Assembly (NCBI RefSeq): GCF_003711225.1
Contig: NZ_CP031030.1
Location: forward strand, 6,127,501 to 6,191,500
Direction of reading: 5' to 3'
Origin: Runella sp. SP2
GTDB lineage: Bacteria > Bacteroidota > Bacteroidia > Cytophagales > Spirosomataceae
Length of the DNA stretch: 64,000 nt
Part shown: positions 7,923 to 15,994 of the stretch, one piece after another
Numbering within the stretch: position 1 is the first letter of the stretch
How the letters are laid out: each line of letters opens with the position of its first letter
Notes under the pieces: generated by a model
Seen by the model: only the letters and a program-made list of their open reading frames with translations
The model's database searches: none
What the model was told of the DNA's origin: nothing
Program-made: the position numbers and the translations under genes

Positions 7923-9452
7923 TTACGATTTAGAATCAGTTGGGAGTTTGATGGTTGGGGTTTCACCCGCCTCTTTGCCTTTCAAATAATCAGGAAGGTT
8001 CAAACCTGCCATGTTGAAAAGGTCATTGAGGGGAGGAACTGATTTCATCATCCCAGAGATAAAATTGGCGGTAGATGGATTCTCACCGTTGCTTCCGCCA
8101 TTGTCCCAAACCGTCACTTTGTCGATTTTGATATTTTTCACGGCTTCTACTTGAATTTGTATCAACTCAGGAAGTTTTTCAATCAACAACAACTGGAAGG
8201 CTTTCGACGGGTCGCCACCTGCGGCTTGCACTACTTCTTTGTACCCTTCGGCCTGTTTGGTCAGGATTTCGTACAAACCTTTTGCTTCGGCCTCCATTTT
8301 GGCATAAATCGCGTCGGCTTCACCTTTGGCTCGTTCGCGGATGCGCTCTGCTTCGGCCTGGGCTTCGATAATAGCGCGTTGTTTGGCTATTTCGGCGGGA
8401 ACAATCGTGTTGGCCAACTGTGAAGAACGTTCACGTTCGGCGCGGGCGGTTTCCGCTTTTTGTTCGGCCACATACGATTCCTCCAAAGCCATTGCTTGTT
8501 GTACTTTTTCGGCAGCGTTGGCACGGCGGTTGGCTTCTGCTTCGCGCTCACGGCGGAGGGCTTCCGAGTTGGCAATGGTGATTCGGGCTTCGTTTTCACC
8601 CCGAACGGCGATGGAGTTGGCTTCCGAAATTTTAATACGTGTGTCTTTTTCGGCTTCGGCTTTTCCGATGGCTTCGTCGCGGAGGGTGGCCGCAATGACC
8701 ACTTCTTTGTCTTTTTTGGTCTGGGCAATTTGAATATCGCGTTCGCGCTGGGTTTCGGCAATGCGGGTGTCGCGGTCGCGGTCGGCGAGGGCTTTCCCGA
8801 TTTCCCCCACTTTCTCTTGCTCGGCCACGCTGATTTTGGCTTCGTTGATGGCCTTCGCAGCGGCTTCTTTACCAAGAGCTTCGATGTACCCCGACTCATC
8901 GCGCAAGTCGGTAACGTTGACGTTAATCAATTTTAAGCCTATTTTTTTCAACTCGGCCTCTACGTTTTGGGTAATATTGGTCAAAAACTTGTCGCGGTCT
9001 GAGTTGATTTCCTCGATGGTCATGGTGGCAATCACCAAGCGAAGTTGTCCAAACAAAATATCCTTGGCCAATTCCTGAATGTCCTGCATCGAAAGCCCCA
9101 AAAGGCGTTCGGCGGCGTTGTTCATGCTGTCGGTTTCGGTAGAGATGGCTACTGTAAAACGGCAAGGAACGTCGATGCGAATGTTCTGACGGCTGAGGGC
9201 GTTGGTCAAATTGGCTTCAATGGAAATGGGTTTTAAGTCCAAAAAAGCGTAATCCTGAATCACAGGCCACACAAAAGCACCCCCGCCGTGGATACAGCGC
9301 GCCGACGACGTGCCGCCGTCTTTGTTGGTGCCCGTCCGTCCGTAGATGACGAGGATTTTGTCAGAAGGACAGCGCTTGTAACGCGCCAGAAGGGCGGTAA
9401 TGGTAGCGAAAATAACGACCGCAATCACCGCGATGGTAATCAATGGAGTCAT
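7923..9452 (-). CDS. floT: Flotillin-like SPFH-domain membrane protein
   Basis: The 509-residue protein begins with a single membrane segment (4-24), then the SPFH/PHB domain (about 28-200; RCIHGGGAFVWPVIQDYAFLDLKPISIE and NAAERLLGLSMQDIQELAKDILFGQLR regions). A long alanine/glutamate-rich coiled coil (about 205-390, with AEA/RER heptads) and a flotillin C-terminus with EKLPELIQIQVEAVKNIKID follow. Flotillins oligomerise at ordered membrane microdomains and support membrane protein assembly. The NfeD-like gene sits 56 bp upstream on the same strand, the arrangement of the yuaF-floT pair of Bacillus. The flotillin call is firm; the symbol follows that analogy. Confidence 0.92.
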   Translation of the reverse strand: MTPLITIAVIAVVIFATITALLARYKRCPSDKILVIYGRTGTNKDGGTSSARCIHGGGAFVWPVIQDYAFLDLKPISIEANLTNALSRQNIRIDVPCRFTVAISTETDSMNNAAERLLGLSMQDIQELAKDILFGQLRLVIATMTIEEINSDRDKFLTNITQNVEAELKKIGLKLINVNVTDLRDESGYIEALGKEAAAKAINEAKISVAEQEKVGEIGKALADRDRDTRIAETQRERDIQIAQTKKDKEVVIAATLRDEAIGKAEAEKDTRIKISEANSIAVRGENEARITIANSEALRREREAEANRRANAAEKVQQAMALEESYVAEQKAETARAERERSSQLANTIVPAEIAKQRAIIEAQAEAERIRERAKGEADAIYAKMEAEAKGLYEILTKQAEGYKEVVQAAGGDPSKAFQLLLIEKLPELIQIQVEAVKNIKIDKVTVWDNGGSNGENPSTANFISGMMKSVPPLNDLFNMAGLNLPDYLKGKEAGETPTIKLPTDSKS

Positions 9453-9508
9453 GGTTGTAAAGAGATTTAGTTAAGAAATGAATGAAAATAGTTTAGCAAA
9501 AGAAAGCA

Positions 9509-10078
9509 TTAGCACAGCTCCACCACCAAGGTGTCATTGGGCAAAGTAGCAGTCACTTTAACAACCGCCCCCGTGGGAATAGGTGTTGCTTGTTGGGTGA
9601 CGGCATTGAGCTCGCGAAGCGTATTTTGAACGCTCACGTGCACTTTGCCATGTCCGCCTTGCTGGGCAGGAATGGTCAGATAGACTTCGGCGGTTTTACC
9701 GACGGCATTTTCGAGCCGCATCACGTTGTTTTGGTTGAGCTTTTGCAACTGTTTGATAATGAAGAAAAACACCCCAACCAACGCCAATCCCGCCAATGTA
9801 GCAACAATGATGAGGACAAACCGATTGGAAATGAGTTCGTAAAAGCCAAGCCCCGTCCAGCCAAACCCTAATAAAAAATGAATCAGGTTTCGGAACGAAA
9901 ACAATTGAAACGGCCCATCGGTATGCGACACATCCCCGTCGAAGTCGGCATCGAGGCCATCGGAGGCATCGCTTCCCGCAAACGTCATAACGGTTTGAAT
10001 CAGGAAAATGAGCGACGCAGGCAGCGTAATGTACCACAACCCTTTTACAAAAGGGTCGGCATTCTGAAGGAATTCCAT
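9509..10078 (-). CDS. NfeD-like membrane protein partnered with flotillin
   Basis: From the ATG at 10078 (189 residues; an ATG at 10108 would add ten poorly placed residues) the protein has a membrane helix (about 13-31), an acidic Asp-rich loop, two further helices (about 58-76 and 80-104) and a soluble C-terminal domain of about 75 residues with beta strands (GKTAEVYLTIPAQQGGHGKV, AVVKVTATLPNDTLVVELC). The C-terminal part resembles the OB fold of NfeD proteins. NfeD proteins work with flotillins or stomatins, and the flotillin gene follows 56 bp downstream. The role is inferred largely from this pairing. The last residue is a cysteine. Confidence 0.7.
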   Translation of the reverse strand: MEFLQNADPFVKGLWYITLPASLIFLIQTVMTFAGSDASDGLDADFDGDVSHTDGPFQLFSFRNLIHFLLGFGWTGLGFYELISNRFVLIIVATLAGLALVGVFFFIIKQLQKLNQNNVMRLENAVGKTAEVYLTIPAQQGGHGKVHVSVQNTLRELNAVTQQATPIPTGAVVKVTATLPNDTLVVELC

Positions 10079-10281
10079 AGCAGGTAGCGTTAAGAGGTTA
10101 AGAATCACTTAAAAATAACGGTACAAAGGTAGATTACCGCACCCTGTTGAAAGAAATGATTTTAAGGTCGCGCCTTGGAATCGCGTGACGGCGCCTTGTA
10201 AGTGCGTGATGAGTGGTAGGGGGCACAGTAAATATTCCCCTCACCCTCCTTATGGTTTTGATTTAGTAAACCAGCCTTCTC

Positions 10282-11304
10282 ATGGAAATTTTGCAAACCC
10301 TTTACAAAGAAATTTTAGGCTTTTTAGGCGTAAACGGCATTATCAACATCATTAGCAGTGGAGATTACAGTGCGTTTAGCACCTTAGATGGCATCCTTAC
10401 GGCCTTGAGGCCAATCATTCCGCTGTTATTGGTGTTTGAGTTTGGGTTAGGCATTGCCCAGAAAAACCCGCAGACCAAGGTCTATCGTACCAACTTCATT
10501 ATTTATGTTTTCAATCGTTTTATTTCTCGCTATATCTCCTTGGGCGTAACGGGCTGGATGATTGCTACCCTACAGCCGTATGCCCCTTTCAACGCCACAC
10601 TCACTTGGTATTGGTTCCTCTACGGCTACGTAGTGTGGGAATTTGCGCATTTCATCTACCACTTTTTTGGGCATAAAGTACGGTTGTTTTGGTGCTTGCA
10701 CGCTACGCATCACACGCCCGAAGACATGAACTTATCGGTTGCCCACGCGCACTTTTTTCTGGAAGCCCCCTATGCCGATGCCATTCGGACTTCTATTTGT
10801 ATTTTGGCAGGCTTAGATCCTAAGTTGCTGTTTTTCATTATGTTTATCGACGGTACGTATGGTACGTTTATTCACGTAGGAGAAAACCTATTCAAAGACG
10901 GCACGTTGGGGCTGCAAAAAGTACGTTTCTTTGGCAAATACATCCTTACCCCTTCCGACCATCGGGTGCACCACGCTCGCAATCCGCTGTACATGGATAC
11001 TAACTTTTGCAATTTCATTAACATTTGGGACAGGGTATTTGGTACGTACCAAGTAGAGCGAAAAGACATTCCCATTGAGTACGGTATCACGCGTAAAATA
11101 GACTCAGGCAATTTTATGGAAACCTATTTTGGCGAAGTGTGGGAACTCCTAAAAGACATGGCAAGTGCGCCCAGCCTCAAAGCCTTTTTACTCTATCCAA
11201 TCATGCCTCCAGGCTGGAGCCCCGACGGCAATCACCGCACTGCTACGGTCGTTCGGCAAGAGTATTTAGAAGGGAAGGAAGCGTTGGTAGGTACAAGGGG
11301 GTAG
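10282..11304 (+). CDS. Sterol desaturase / fatty acid hydroxylase family protein
   Basis: The 340-residue integral membrane protein carries the three histidine clusters of the di-iron fatty-acid-hydroxylase superfamily: HFIYH at about 123-127, HATHH at 140-144, and HRVHH near 231-235, with hydrophobic segments before and between them. Relatives hydroxylate or desaturate sterols, carotenoids or membrane lipids using O2; the lipid acted on here is unknown. It is transcribed alone with its own 200-bp upstream region. A paralogue with the same HRVHHA.NP box lies at 34297-35565. The call to family is firm. Confidence 0.9.
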   Translation: MEILQTLYKEILGFLGVNGIINIISSGDYSAFSTLDGILTALRPIIPLLLVFEFGLGIAQKNPQTKVYRTNFIIYVFNRFISRYISLGVTGWMIATLQPYAPFNATLTWYWFLYGYVVWEFAHFIYHFFGHKVRLFWCLHATHHTPEDMNLSVAHAHFFLEAPYADAIRTSICILAGLDPKLLFFIMFIDGTYGTFIHVGENLFKDGTLGLQKVRFFGKYILTPSDHRVHHARNPLYMDTNFCNFINIWDRVFGTYQVERKDIPIEYGITRKIDSGNFMETYFGEVWELLKDMASAPSLKAFLLYPIMPPGWSPDGNHRTATVVRQEYLEGKEALVGTRG

Positions 11305-11648
11305 TGGTTTTGTGGGAGGAAAACTCCTGCTCGGAGAAGGAGGTTTTCTAACCTCTTCTTTATCAGTACTTTGTTCGATTTAATAGGCAAATCTAAGCGT
11401 TTTTTGCTTGATTTTATAGGTAACTTTGGTTGTTTTTTGTTCGATTTAATAGGTAAAATGCTTTTTTGCTCGTAGTTGGTGGGGGGAGTGTGAGTTGGGT
11501 TGGTGGTAGGGCAAAGGGGGTAACCTAACTTACTTTTAGCTTTTTGGGATTACTTTTAATCCTGATTTTTAGAAATGGTTTGGGTAAAATAGAAGCACTT
11601 ACCTTCATTTAAGCATACCACTGCCAACTTCAGAAAACTACTTTTCTT
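11305..11648. other. Gene-free stretch with imperfect hairpin and 33-bp repeats
   Basis: After the hydroxylase stop an imperfect hairpin (AGAAGGAGGTT/AACCTCTTCT, 11335-11359) may terminate transcription. It is followed by three 33-bp direct repeats and then a G-rich and A/T-rich run leading into the truncated peptidase remnant. I see no gene here. Confidence 0.6.
11372..11470 (+). repeat. Three 33-bp direct repeats
   Basis: The word TGTTCGATTTAATAGGYAA starts at 11372, 11405 (as TGCTTGATTTTATAGGTAA) and 11438, an exact 33-bp period; units end in T-runs followed by TGYTYG. They sit at the left edge of the accessory segment, next to the truncated gene remnant. Confidence 0.8.
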
Positions 11649-12050
11649 TTATATTGCATTAATCTCAATTGGTATTTCAATCATATTCTTAACGGTTGTA
11701 TATAGCTCAACATCCTGTGCGGGCGTTTCAAGCGAGATAATCAACGAATACCGAGTTTTATTTTCCACTTTTCCCAAATTCTTACGTTCACGCCACCAAC
11801 CAATAACAAGATAAACAGCAATATGATTACATTCTGCAAGTTCAGCAGCTATCATTTCCATAAAGTCTGAATGTATTGAACCAGTTGTTCGATTATGGTT
11901 TTTGCTCCCGATTACCCACCGTTCGCTGCCTTCATTTTCGCCTACTTCTTCATCTTCCTCACGTGCCGCACTATTTACACGTTTCCTTAATACTTCTTCG
12001 TTTGCTCCCCCGGTTTGGAGCCTCTGTAAGAAATTGGATGGCTTTGCATT
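11649..12050 (-). pseudogene. 5'-truncated remnant resembling C-terminus of an anti-phage-associated S8 peptidase
   Basis: Reading leftwards from 12050, directly after an in-frame TAA at 12051-12053, 133 codons stay open to the stop at 11649. The only ATG codons lie at and after 11861, halfway along, so this is the tail of a longer gene. The peptide has coherent protein-like sequence: VLRKRVNSAAREED, then WVIGSKNHNRTTGSIHSDF, then HIAVYLVIGWWRERKNLGKV, then TRYSLIISLETPAQDVELYT. From memory these blocks correspond to the C-terminal region of the subtilisin-like S8 peptidase found with an AAA ATPase in anti-phage loci (IteAS type). The catalytic Asp/His/Ser part is absent. The family assignment is from recollection and unverified. 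Confidence 0.55.
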
Positions 12051-12147
12051 TTATCACACTCTCAGTCCTTTTTTTTAGAAAATCAACAAAAAACAGAAAA
12101 TTTAAATTGCTTCATTATCTTTATGTCAATATAAAGAACTATTGAGG

Positions 12148-14073
12148 ATGCAAAGAAAAAAATTAATTGATTTGATTTTACGGGAACGGTCATTCAGATT
12201 CACTGAATCTGCTTTAGGAGACTATAGGGAATATGATGTAGAATATTTATGGAGAAAAGGTGGAGAACATGTATATGGTGTGGTAACCTCTGATTTTAAT
12301 CTTCAAATAATTATAAATGGATTAAAGTTGAAATTTGAAGTTTCAAAAATTGAATCTTGGGAAGTAGCTATTAATTTTTTGGATTTAATTATAAGTTTTT
12401 TTGATAAAAATGTAGGCGAAGGTATTGAAAATCAAGAGTTTATAAAATATAATCTTGGCGGTTTAATTTTTAACGAAGTTCCATTTTTAGCTAATTATGA
12501 TTTTTTATTGACGAATTTAGAAGATACAAGTATTAAGTCTCCTCATTTTGTAGGATTTTTAAATGTGGTTTTTAAACAAAATTTTCCAGAAGACATTATT
12601 TATAAACAATTTAAAAGATTAGATGAACAAAAGTACCAATTTTACTTTCGTACAATTGTTGATACTGTAAAATACAATACTGAGAAAGCAAAGAAATTGT
12701 CTGAGCTTTATTTCAAAGATAATAATATTGTATATTTTGAAAATTTTCGGGCTATTTTGTGTGGTATAGTAGAAGTAGAAGGGCAAGCTTCTTTTAACCT
12801 TCTTAGAAAATATGGAGAAAGAATAGAATTTCAACCTTCTATCACAAATGCTTTGGCTACATTAAAAACAAGCGATTCGAAAATTATTTTTGAAGCATAT
12901 AATATTATCGTTGATTTTGTTAATAATGATTCTGTAATTTTACAATTAATTTGGTTTTTTATAAAAATATTTGAAAATGAAGGAGAAAATCCTGAATTTT
13001 TAGATGTTTGCCGACTGAAATTATTAGAATTAACCTCGAGTGAAAGCCATAATGTGCAACATGCTTTATTAGATAACTTAAATTATATCCCTTTAAATCA
13101 AAACGAAAAAGCAAATATTCTGATAGAATTGACTAAAAATCAATTTTTTTATAAAGGTTTTTTGACTCCAAATGGAAATAATATCCGTCAATTAGACTGG
13201 ACTATTAGACAATGTATTACACTTCCAAATTTATATATTGACTTTTTGCGACAATTTTCTAAATATCATATATTTAAATGTGAATATTTTGAGTGTACAC
13301 TTAAAGAAATGATTGACAATAGTCTTGATGACTTTTTGCGTTTTAGTGTTGAATGTTTGACTGATTATGAAGGACATTTAAGATATTTAGGCTATGAGCT
13401 AATAAGTTATGTAGTAGAATCTTTTAAAGATATTTCGATAACACCTTATATTCAAAACCTTTCAGAAGAAAAGCAATGTATTGTTTTTTTATCTATTTAT
13501 ATTTCATCAATTGATAATTTTGAGCAGCTTTACCCTCTTATACTACCTTTAATTAATTCAAAATATTCCTCTATTAGCCAATTGCTGATAGCTGGGTTAA
13601 ATAAAAAATTTACTGTTTATCCTAACCTTCTGAAAGCAATCGAAGAAGTTTTAGAAGAAAACGAAATAAAGAAAGAGTTGGTGCATCATTTTAGAATAGA
13701 AGAAGAAATATATCAAACTATAAAGATAAAAAAAGTAAAACTGAAAGAGTTTGACCCATTTTATGCTCAACATAGAATTTTTCAACAATATCAAAAAGAA
13801 TTTAATGAAAAATGGAGAAAAAATATTTCAGAAGCCCAAGAACGTTCAATAATAGGTAAATTGGGAATAAAAAAAACTGTACTATTGAAAGGCGGAGGCT
13901 ATAAAAGAGAAGGGCAAGAGTCAGTTAATAAATTAAGCCGTTTTCAAACCACTGTCAATGTCCCAGAAGGTGCGTTAATTAATTCAGATAGTGACCTATT
14001 TAGAAGAAACCTTTATTTTTCTGACACGTGGAGTAGTATAAATGATTGGCAAAAATGGTTGATAAGACTTTAA
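12148..14073 (+). CDS. Large helical-repeat-like protein, first gene of A+T-rich two-gene module
   Basis: I do not recognise a family. The ATG at 12148 gives 641 residues; a TTG two codons earlier is a weaker choice. Base composition is far more A+T-rich than its neighbours, a sign of transfer. Residues about 70-520 look like stacked amphipathic helix pairs (for example WEVAINFLDLIISFF, ITNALATLKTSDSKIIFEAY, VIDFVNN-type and LYPLILPLINSKYSSISQLL), compatible with a HEAT/ARM-like solenoid. Only the C-terminus, residues 533-641, looks different: basic, with LLKGGGYKREGQES (579-592) and a compact FRRNLYFSDTWSSINDW end. Its stop overlaps the start of the nuclease-like gene by 19 bp, so the two are translated together. 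I infer a sensor/scaffold partner of that nuclease. Confidence 0.8.
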   Translation: MQRKKLIDLILRERSFRFTESALGDYREYDVEYLWRKGGEHVYGVVTSDFNLQIIINGLKLKFEVSKIESWEVAINFLDLIISFFDKNVGEGIENQEFIKYNLGGLIFNEVPFLANYDFLLTNLEDTSIKSPHFVGFLNVVFKQNFPEDIIYKQFKRLDEQKYQFYFRTIVDTVKYNTEKAKKLSELYFKDNNIVYFENFRAILCGIVEVEGQASFNLLRKYGERIEFQPSITNALATLKTSDSKIIFEAYNIIVDFVNNDSVILQLIWFFIKIFENEGENPEFLDVCRLKLLELTSSESHNVQHALLDNLNYIPLNQNEKANILIELTKNQFFYKGFLTPNGNNIRQLDWTIRQCITLPNLYIDFLRQFSKYHIFKCEYFECTLKEMIDNSLDDFLRFSVECLTDYEGHLRYLGYELISYVVESFKDISITPYIQNLSEEKQCIVFLSIYISSIDNFEQLYPLILPLINSKYSSISQLLIAGLNKKFTVYPNLLKAIEEVLEENEIKKELVHHFRIEEEIYQTIKIKKVKLKEFDPFYAQHRIFQQYQKEFNEKWRKNISEAQERSIIGKLGIKKTVLLKGGGYKREGQESVNKLSRFQTTVNVPEGALINSDSDLFRRNLYFSDTWSSINDWQKWLIRL

Positions 14074-15767
14074 TACGTGAATATTTATCGTCTTTAAAAG
14101 AAGATGGTGAATTAGATTATATATTTGTTTTATTACTTGAAGCAATGAACTTTAGGATTATTACTACTCCCAAAGAATCAAAAGGCCAATCACAGTATGG
14201 TAAAGATATTGTCGCTGTTGGATGTGACTCAGAAGGGACTCTTCACAAATGGTATTTTGAATTAAAGGGATTTACAGATAAAGATTTAAGCGCAACCAAC
14301 TTTAATAAAGATGATGGTGTCAGAATGTCATTATTGGAAGCAAAAGATACTATTTATAAGAATTTTGGAATTTCACGTTTCGATAAATTACCTACAAAAA
14401 TTTGTTTAGTTCATAATGGGGTTATTATTCCAAACTTTAAGCCACAGTTTGATGGATTTGTTTTACAAAATTTCCGAGATGGTGAATTTGAACATTGGGA
14501 TATTCATAGATTAACTGATAATTTTAGTGAGCATCTTTTCAATGAGTACTTGTTTTCAGATGCGAAACATTCCTACTTATTTAAACGTGTTTTGATATTC
14601 ATTGAAGTTCTTGATTATGAATTTCAAGATTTAATTCTATTGATTGAATTGATTTTTCAGGAATATAGGCAAAAAAATTTAAATATTCAAAATGAAAATC
14701 AGCGCACATTCAAAAAATTATTTTCTACTCTTAGACTTATAATGATGATGTTATGGCAACAGGCTCAAAAAAATGACAATCTGCTTCCTGCAAAAAAAGC
14801 TATTAATCTTATCATATTAAATACGTGGGCATTCATGTTATCCCGAAATTATGAGAAAAAACAAAAGTATAAAAAAGTATTTTTTCAACTTTTAAACATT
14901 CAGTCAAATTTTTATGCCTATTACTTTAACAAAACACTGGATATAGCTTTATATCCAAATGGATTATTCTCAAGTGCTGGATTTTTATTTGAGTCAATAG
15001 GGTATCCATTAAGAGCGTTTGAGTATTTAGATGATTTAATGTACTTCTTTTCACTTAAAAACGCTTTTTTGTATGATGAAGATAGCTTAATACAGCAACA
15101 AAGAGTGCAAAAACTAACTCTAATGAATCTTATTAATAATAATTCTGCCTGTAATAAGCCCGTTCTGGATTCGCATTTGATTCCTATACACCATTTGGTT
15201 AGTTTTTTTGTAAATAGTATTCATATAGAAAAAGACGAAATGCAATTCGTTATAAAGTACTTACATGATTGTTTTGAACAAATAATTATACGAAGAAGAG
15301 CTACAAAAGTATTTCCATACACTTCAGATGATTTGTCAGATTTAATTCATCATTCTGTTACAGGCATTAAAAAAGAAAGTTTTTCAGATAATGGTTCATT
15401 ACTAATACCTGTACTTTTAGAATATTTAGCAATTTTTAACGGGAAAAATTTATATGAAGAAATAATTGAGTTTTTTAAGATTCAGGAATGTGATTTGCAA
15501 ATAGCATATCCACTATTTGAAGAATTTCCTGATTTTGAAGAGTTGATGTTTAAAAAAACGCTTCAAAATGAATATGCAGTCGAAATGTTCTATATTATTC
15601 CTTCATTTTCTGCTTTTTCTGATAAATTAAGGTCAAAACAAATAGAGAGATATAATTTGAGGACTCAACAAGAAGGATATAACTTTTTGATTACATTGGC
15701 CCAATCTTACTATAATAATGAACCATTCCCAAGTGATTGGAGACAGTGGTTTGGAATAATAAATTAA
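14055..15767 (+). CDS. PD-(D/E)XK nuclease-like N-terminus with long helical C-terminus, second gene of module
   Basis: The ATG at 14055 gives 570 residues and overlaps the previous gene by 19 bp (a TTG at 14046 is possible). The N-terminal about 160 residues follow the alpha-beta-beta-beta order of Mrr-like restriction endonucleases: helix 14-33, strand 33-38, QYGKDIVAVG with Asp51, then HKWYFELKG with Glu69 and Lys71, and KICLVHNGVI at 115-124. D51-E69-x-K71 fits a PD-(D/E)XK metal site. The segment FEHWDIHRLTDNFSEHLFNEYLF (145-167 region) closes the domain. Residues 170-570 are predicted mostly helical with no known motif. It is as A+T-rich as its partner. A DNA- or RNA-cleaving defence effector is inferred, not shown. 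Confidence 0.8.
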   Translation: MVDKTLIREYLSSLKEDGELDYIFVLLLEAMNFRIITTPKESKGQSQYGKDIVAVGCDSEGTLHKWYFELKGFTDKDLSATNFNKDDGVRMSLLEAKDTIYKNFGISRFDKLPTKICLVHNGVIIPNFKPQFDGFVLQNFRDGEFEHWDIHRLTDNFSEHLFNEYLFSDAKHSYLFKRVLIFIEVLDYEFQDLILLIELIFQEYRQKNLNIQNENQRTFKKLFSTLRLIMMMLWQQAQKNDNLLPAKKAINLIILNTWAFMLSRNYEKKQKYKKVFFQLLNIQSNFYAYYFNKTLDIALYPNGLFSSAGFLFESIGYPLRAFEYLDDLMYFFSLKNAFLYDEDSLIQQQRVQKLTLMNLINNNSACNKPVLDSHLIPIHHLVSFFVNSIHIEKDEMQFVIKYLHDCFEQIIIRRRATKVFPYTSDDLSDLIHHSVTGIKKESFSDNGSLLIPVLLEYLAIFNGKNLYEEIIEFFKIQECDLQIAYPLFEEFPDFEELMFKKTLQNEYAVEMFYIIPSFSAFSDKLRSKQIERYNLRTQQEGYNFLITLAQSYYNNEPFPSDWRQWFGIIN

Positions 15768-15818
15768 TATTCTCCCCTCCAAAAACTGCTTCAAATAATT
15801 ATTCTATCAAGAGGTTGT

Positions 15819-15850
15819 AAAGATAAAAAAGTAATGTTTTTTTTATCTTT
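15819..15850 (+). terminator. A/T-rich hairpin after the two-gene module
   Basis: Arms AAAGATAAAAAA at 15819-15830 and its complement at 15839-15850 enclose an 8-nt loop, 50 bp after the nuclease-like gene stop. It is a plausible end of the module transcript, but the stem is weak. Confidence 0.35.
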
Positions 15851-15925
15851 ACTCAATTTCTTAAAAATTAAAGACTCATCTAATATAATCGGTAAATTTA
15901 GAGCTTTTTCTCTATTTTTCAGGCA

Positions 15926-15969
15926 AAACGCTCCTGCTAATATTCCAACGAATAATAGCAGGAGCGTTT
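15926..15969. terminator. Hairpin terminator between module and alaS
   Basis: Perfect 14-bp arms AAACGCTCCTGCTA (15926-15939) and complement (15956-15969) surround a 16-nt loop; a T-tract follows on the minus strand (end of alaS at 15995) and A/T on the plus side. It marks the right border of the accessory segment. Confidence 0.75.
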
Positions 15970-15994
15970 ATGATAAATAGGTTTTGGTGCGGTT

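Noticed and set aside
11649-11861. Independent 70-residue gene
   Set aside because: The frame continues upstream without an ATG for 63 more protein-like codons, so it is the tail of a truncated gene.
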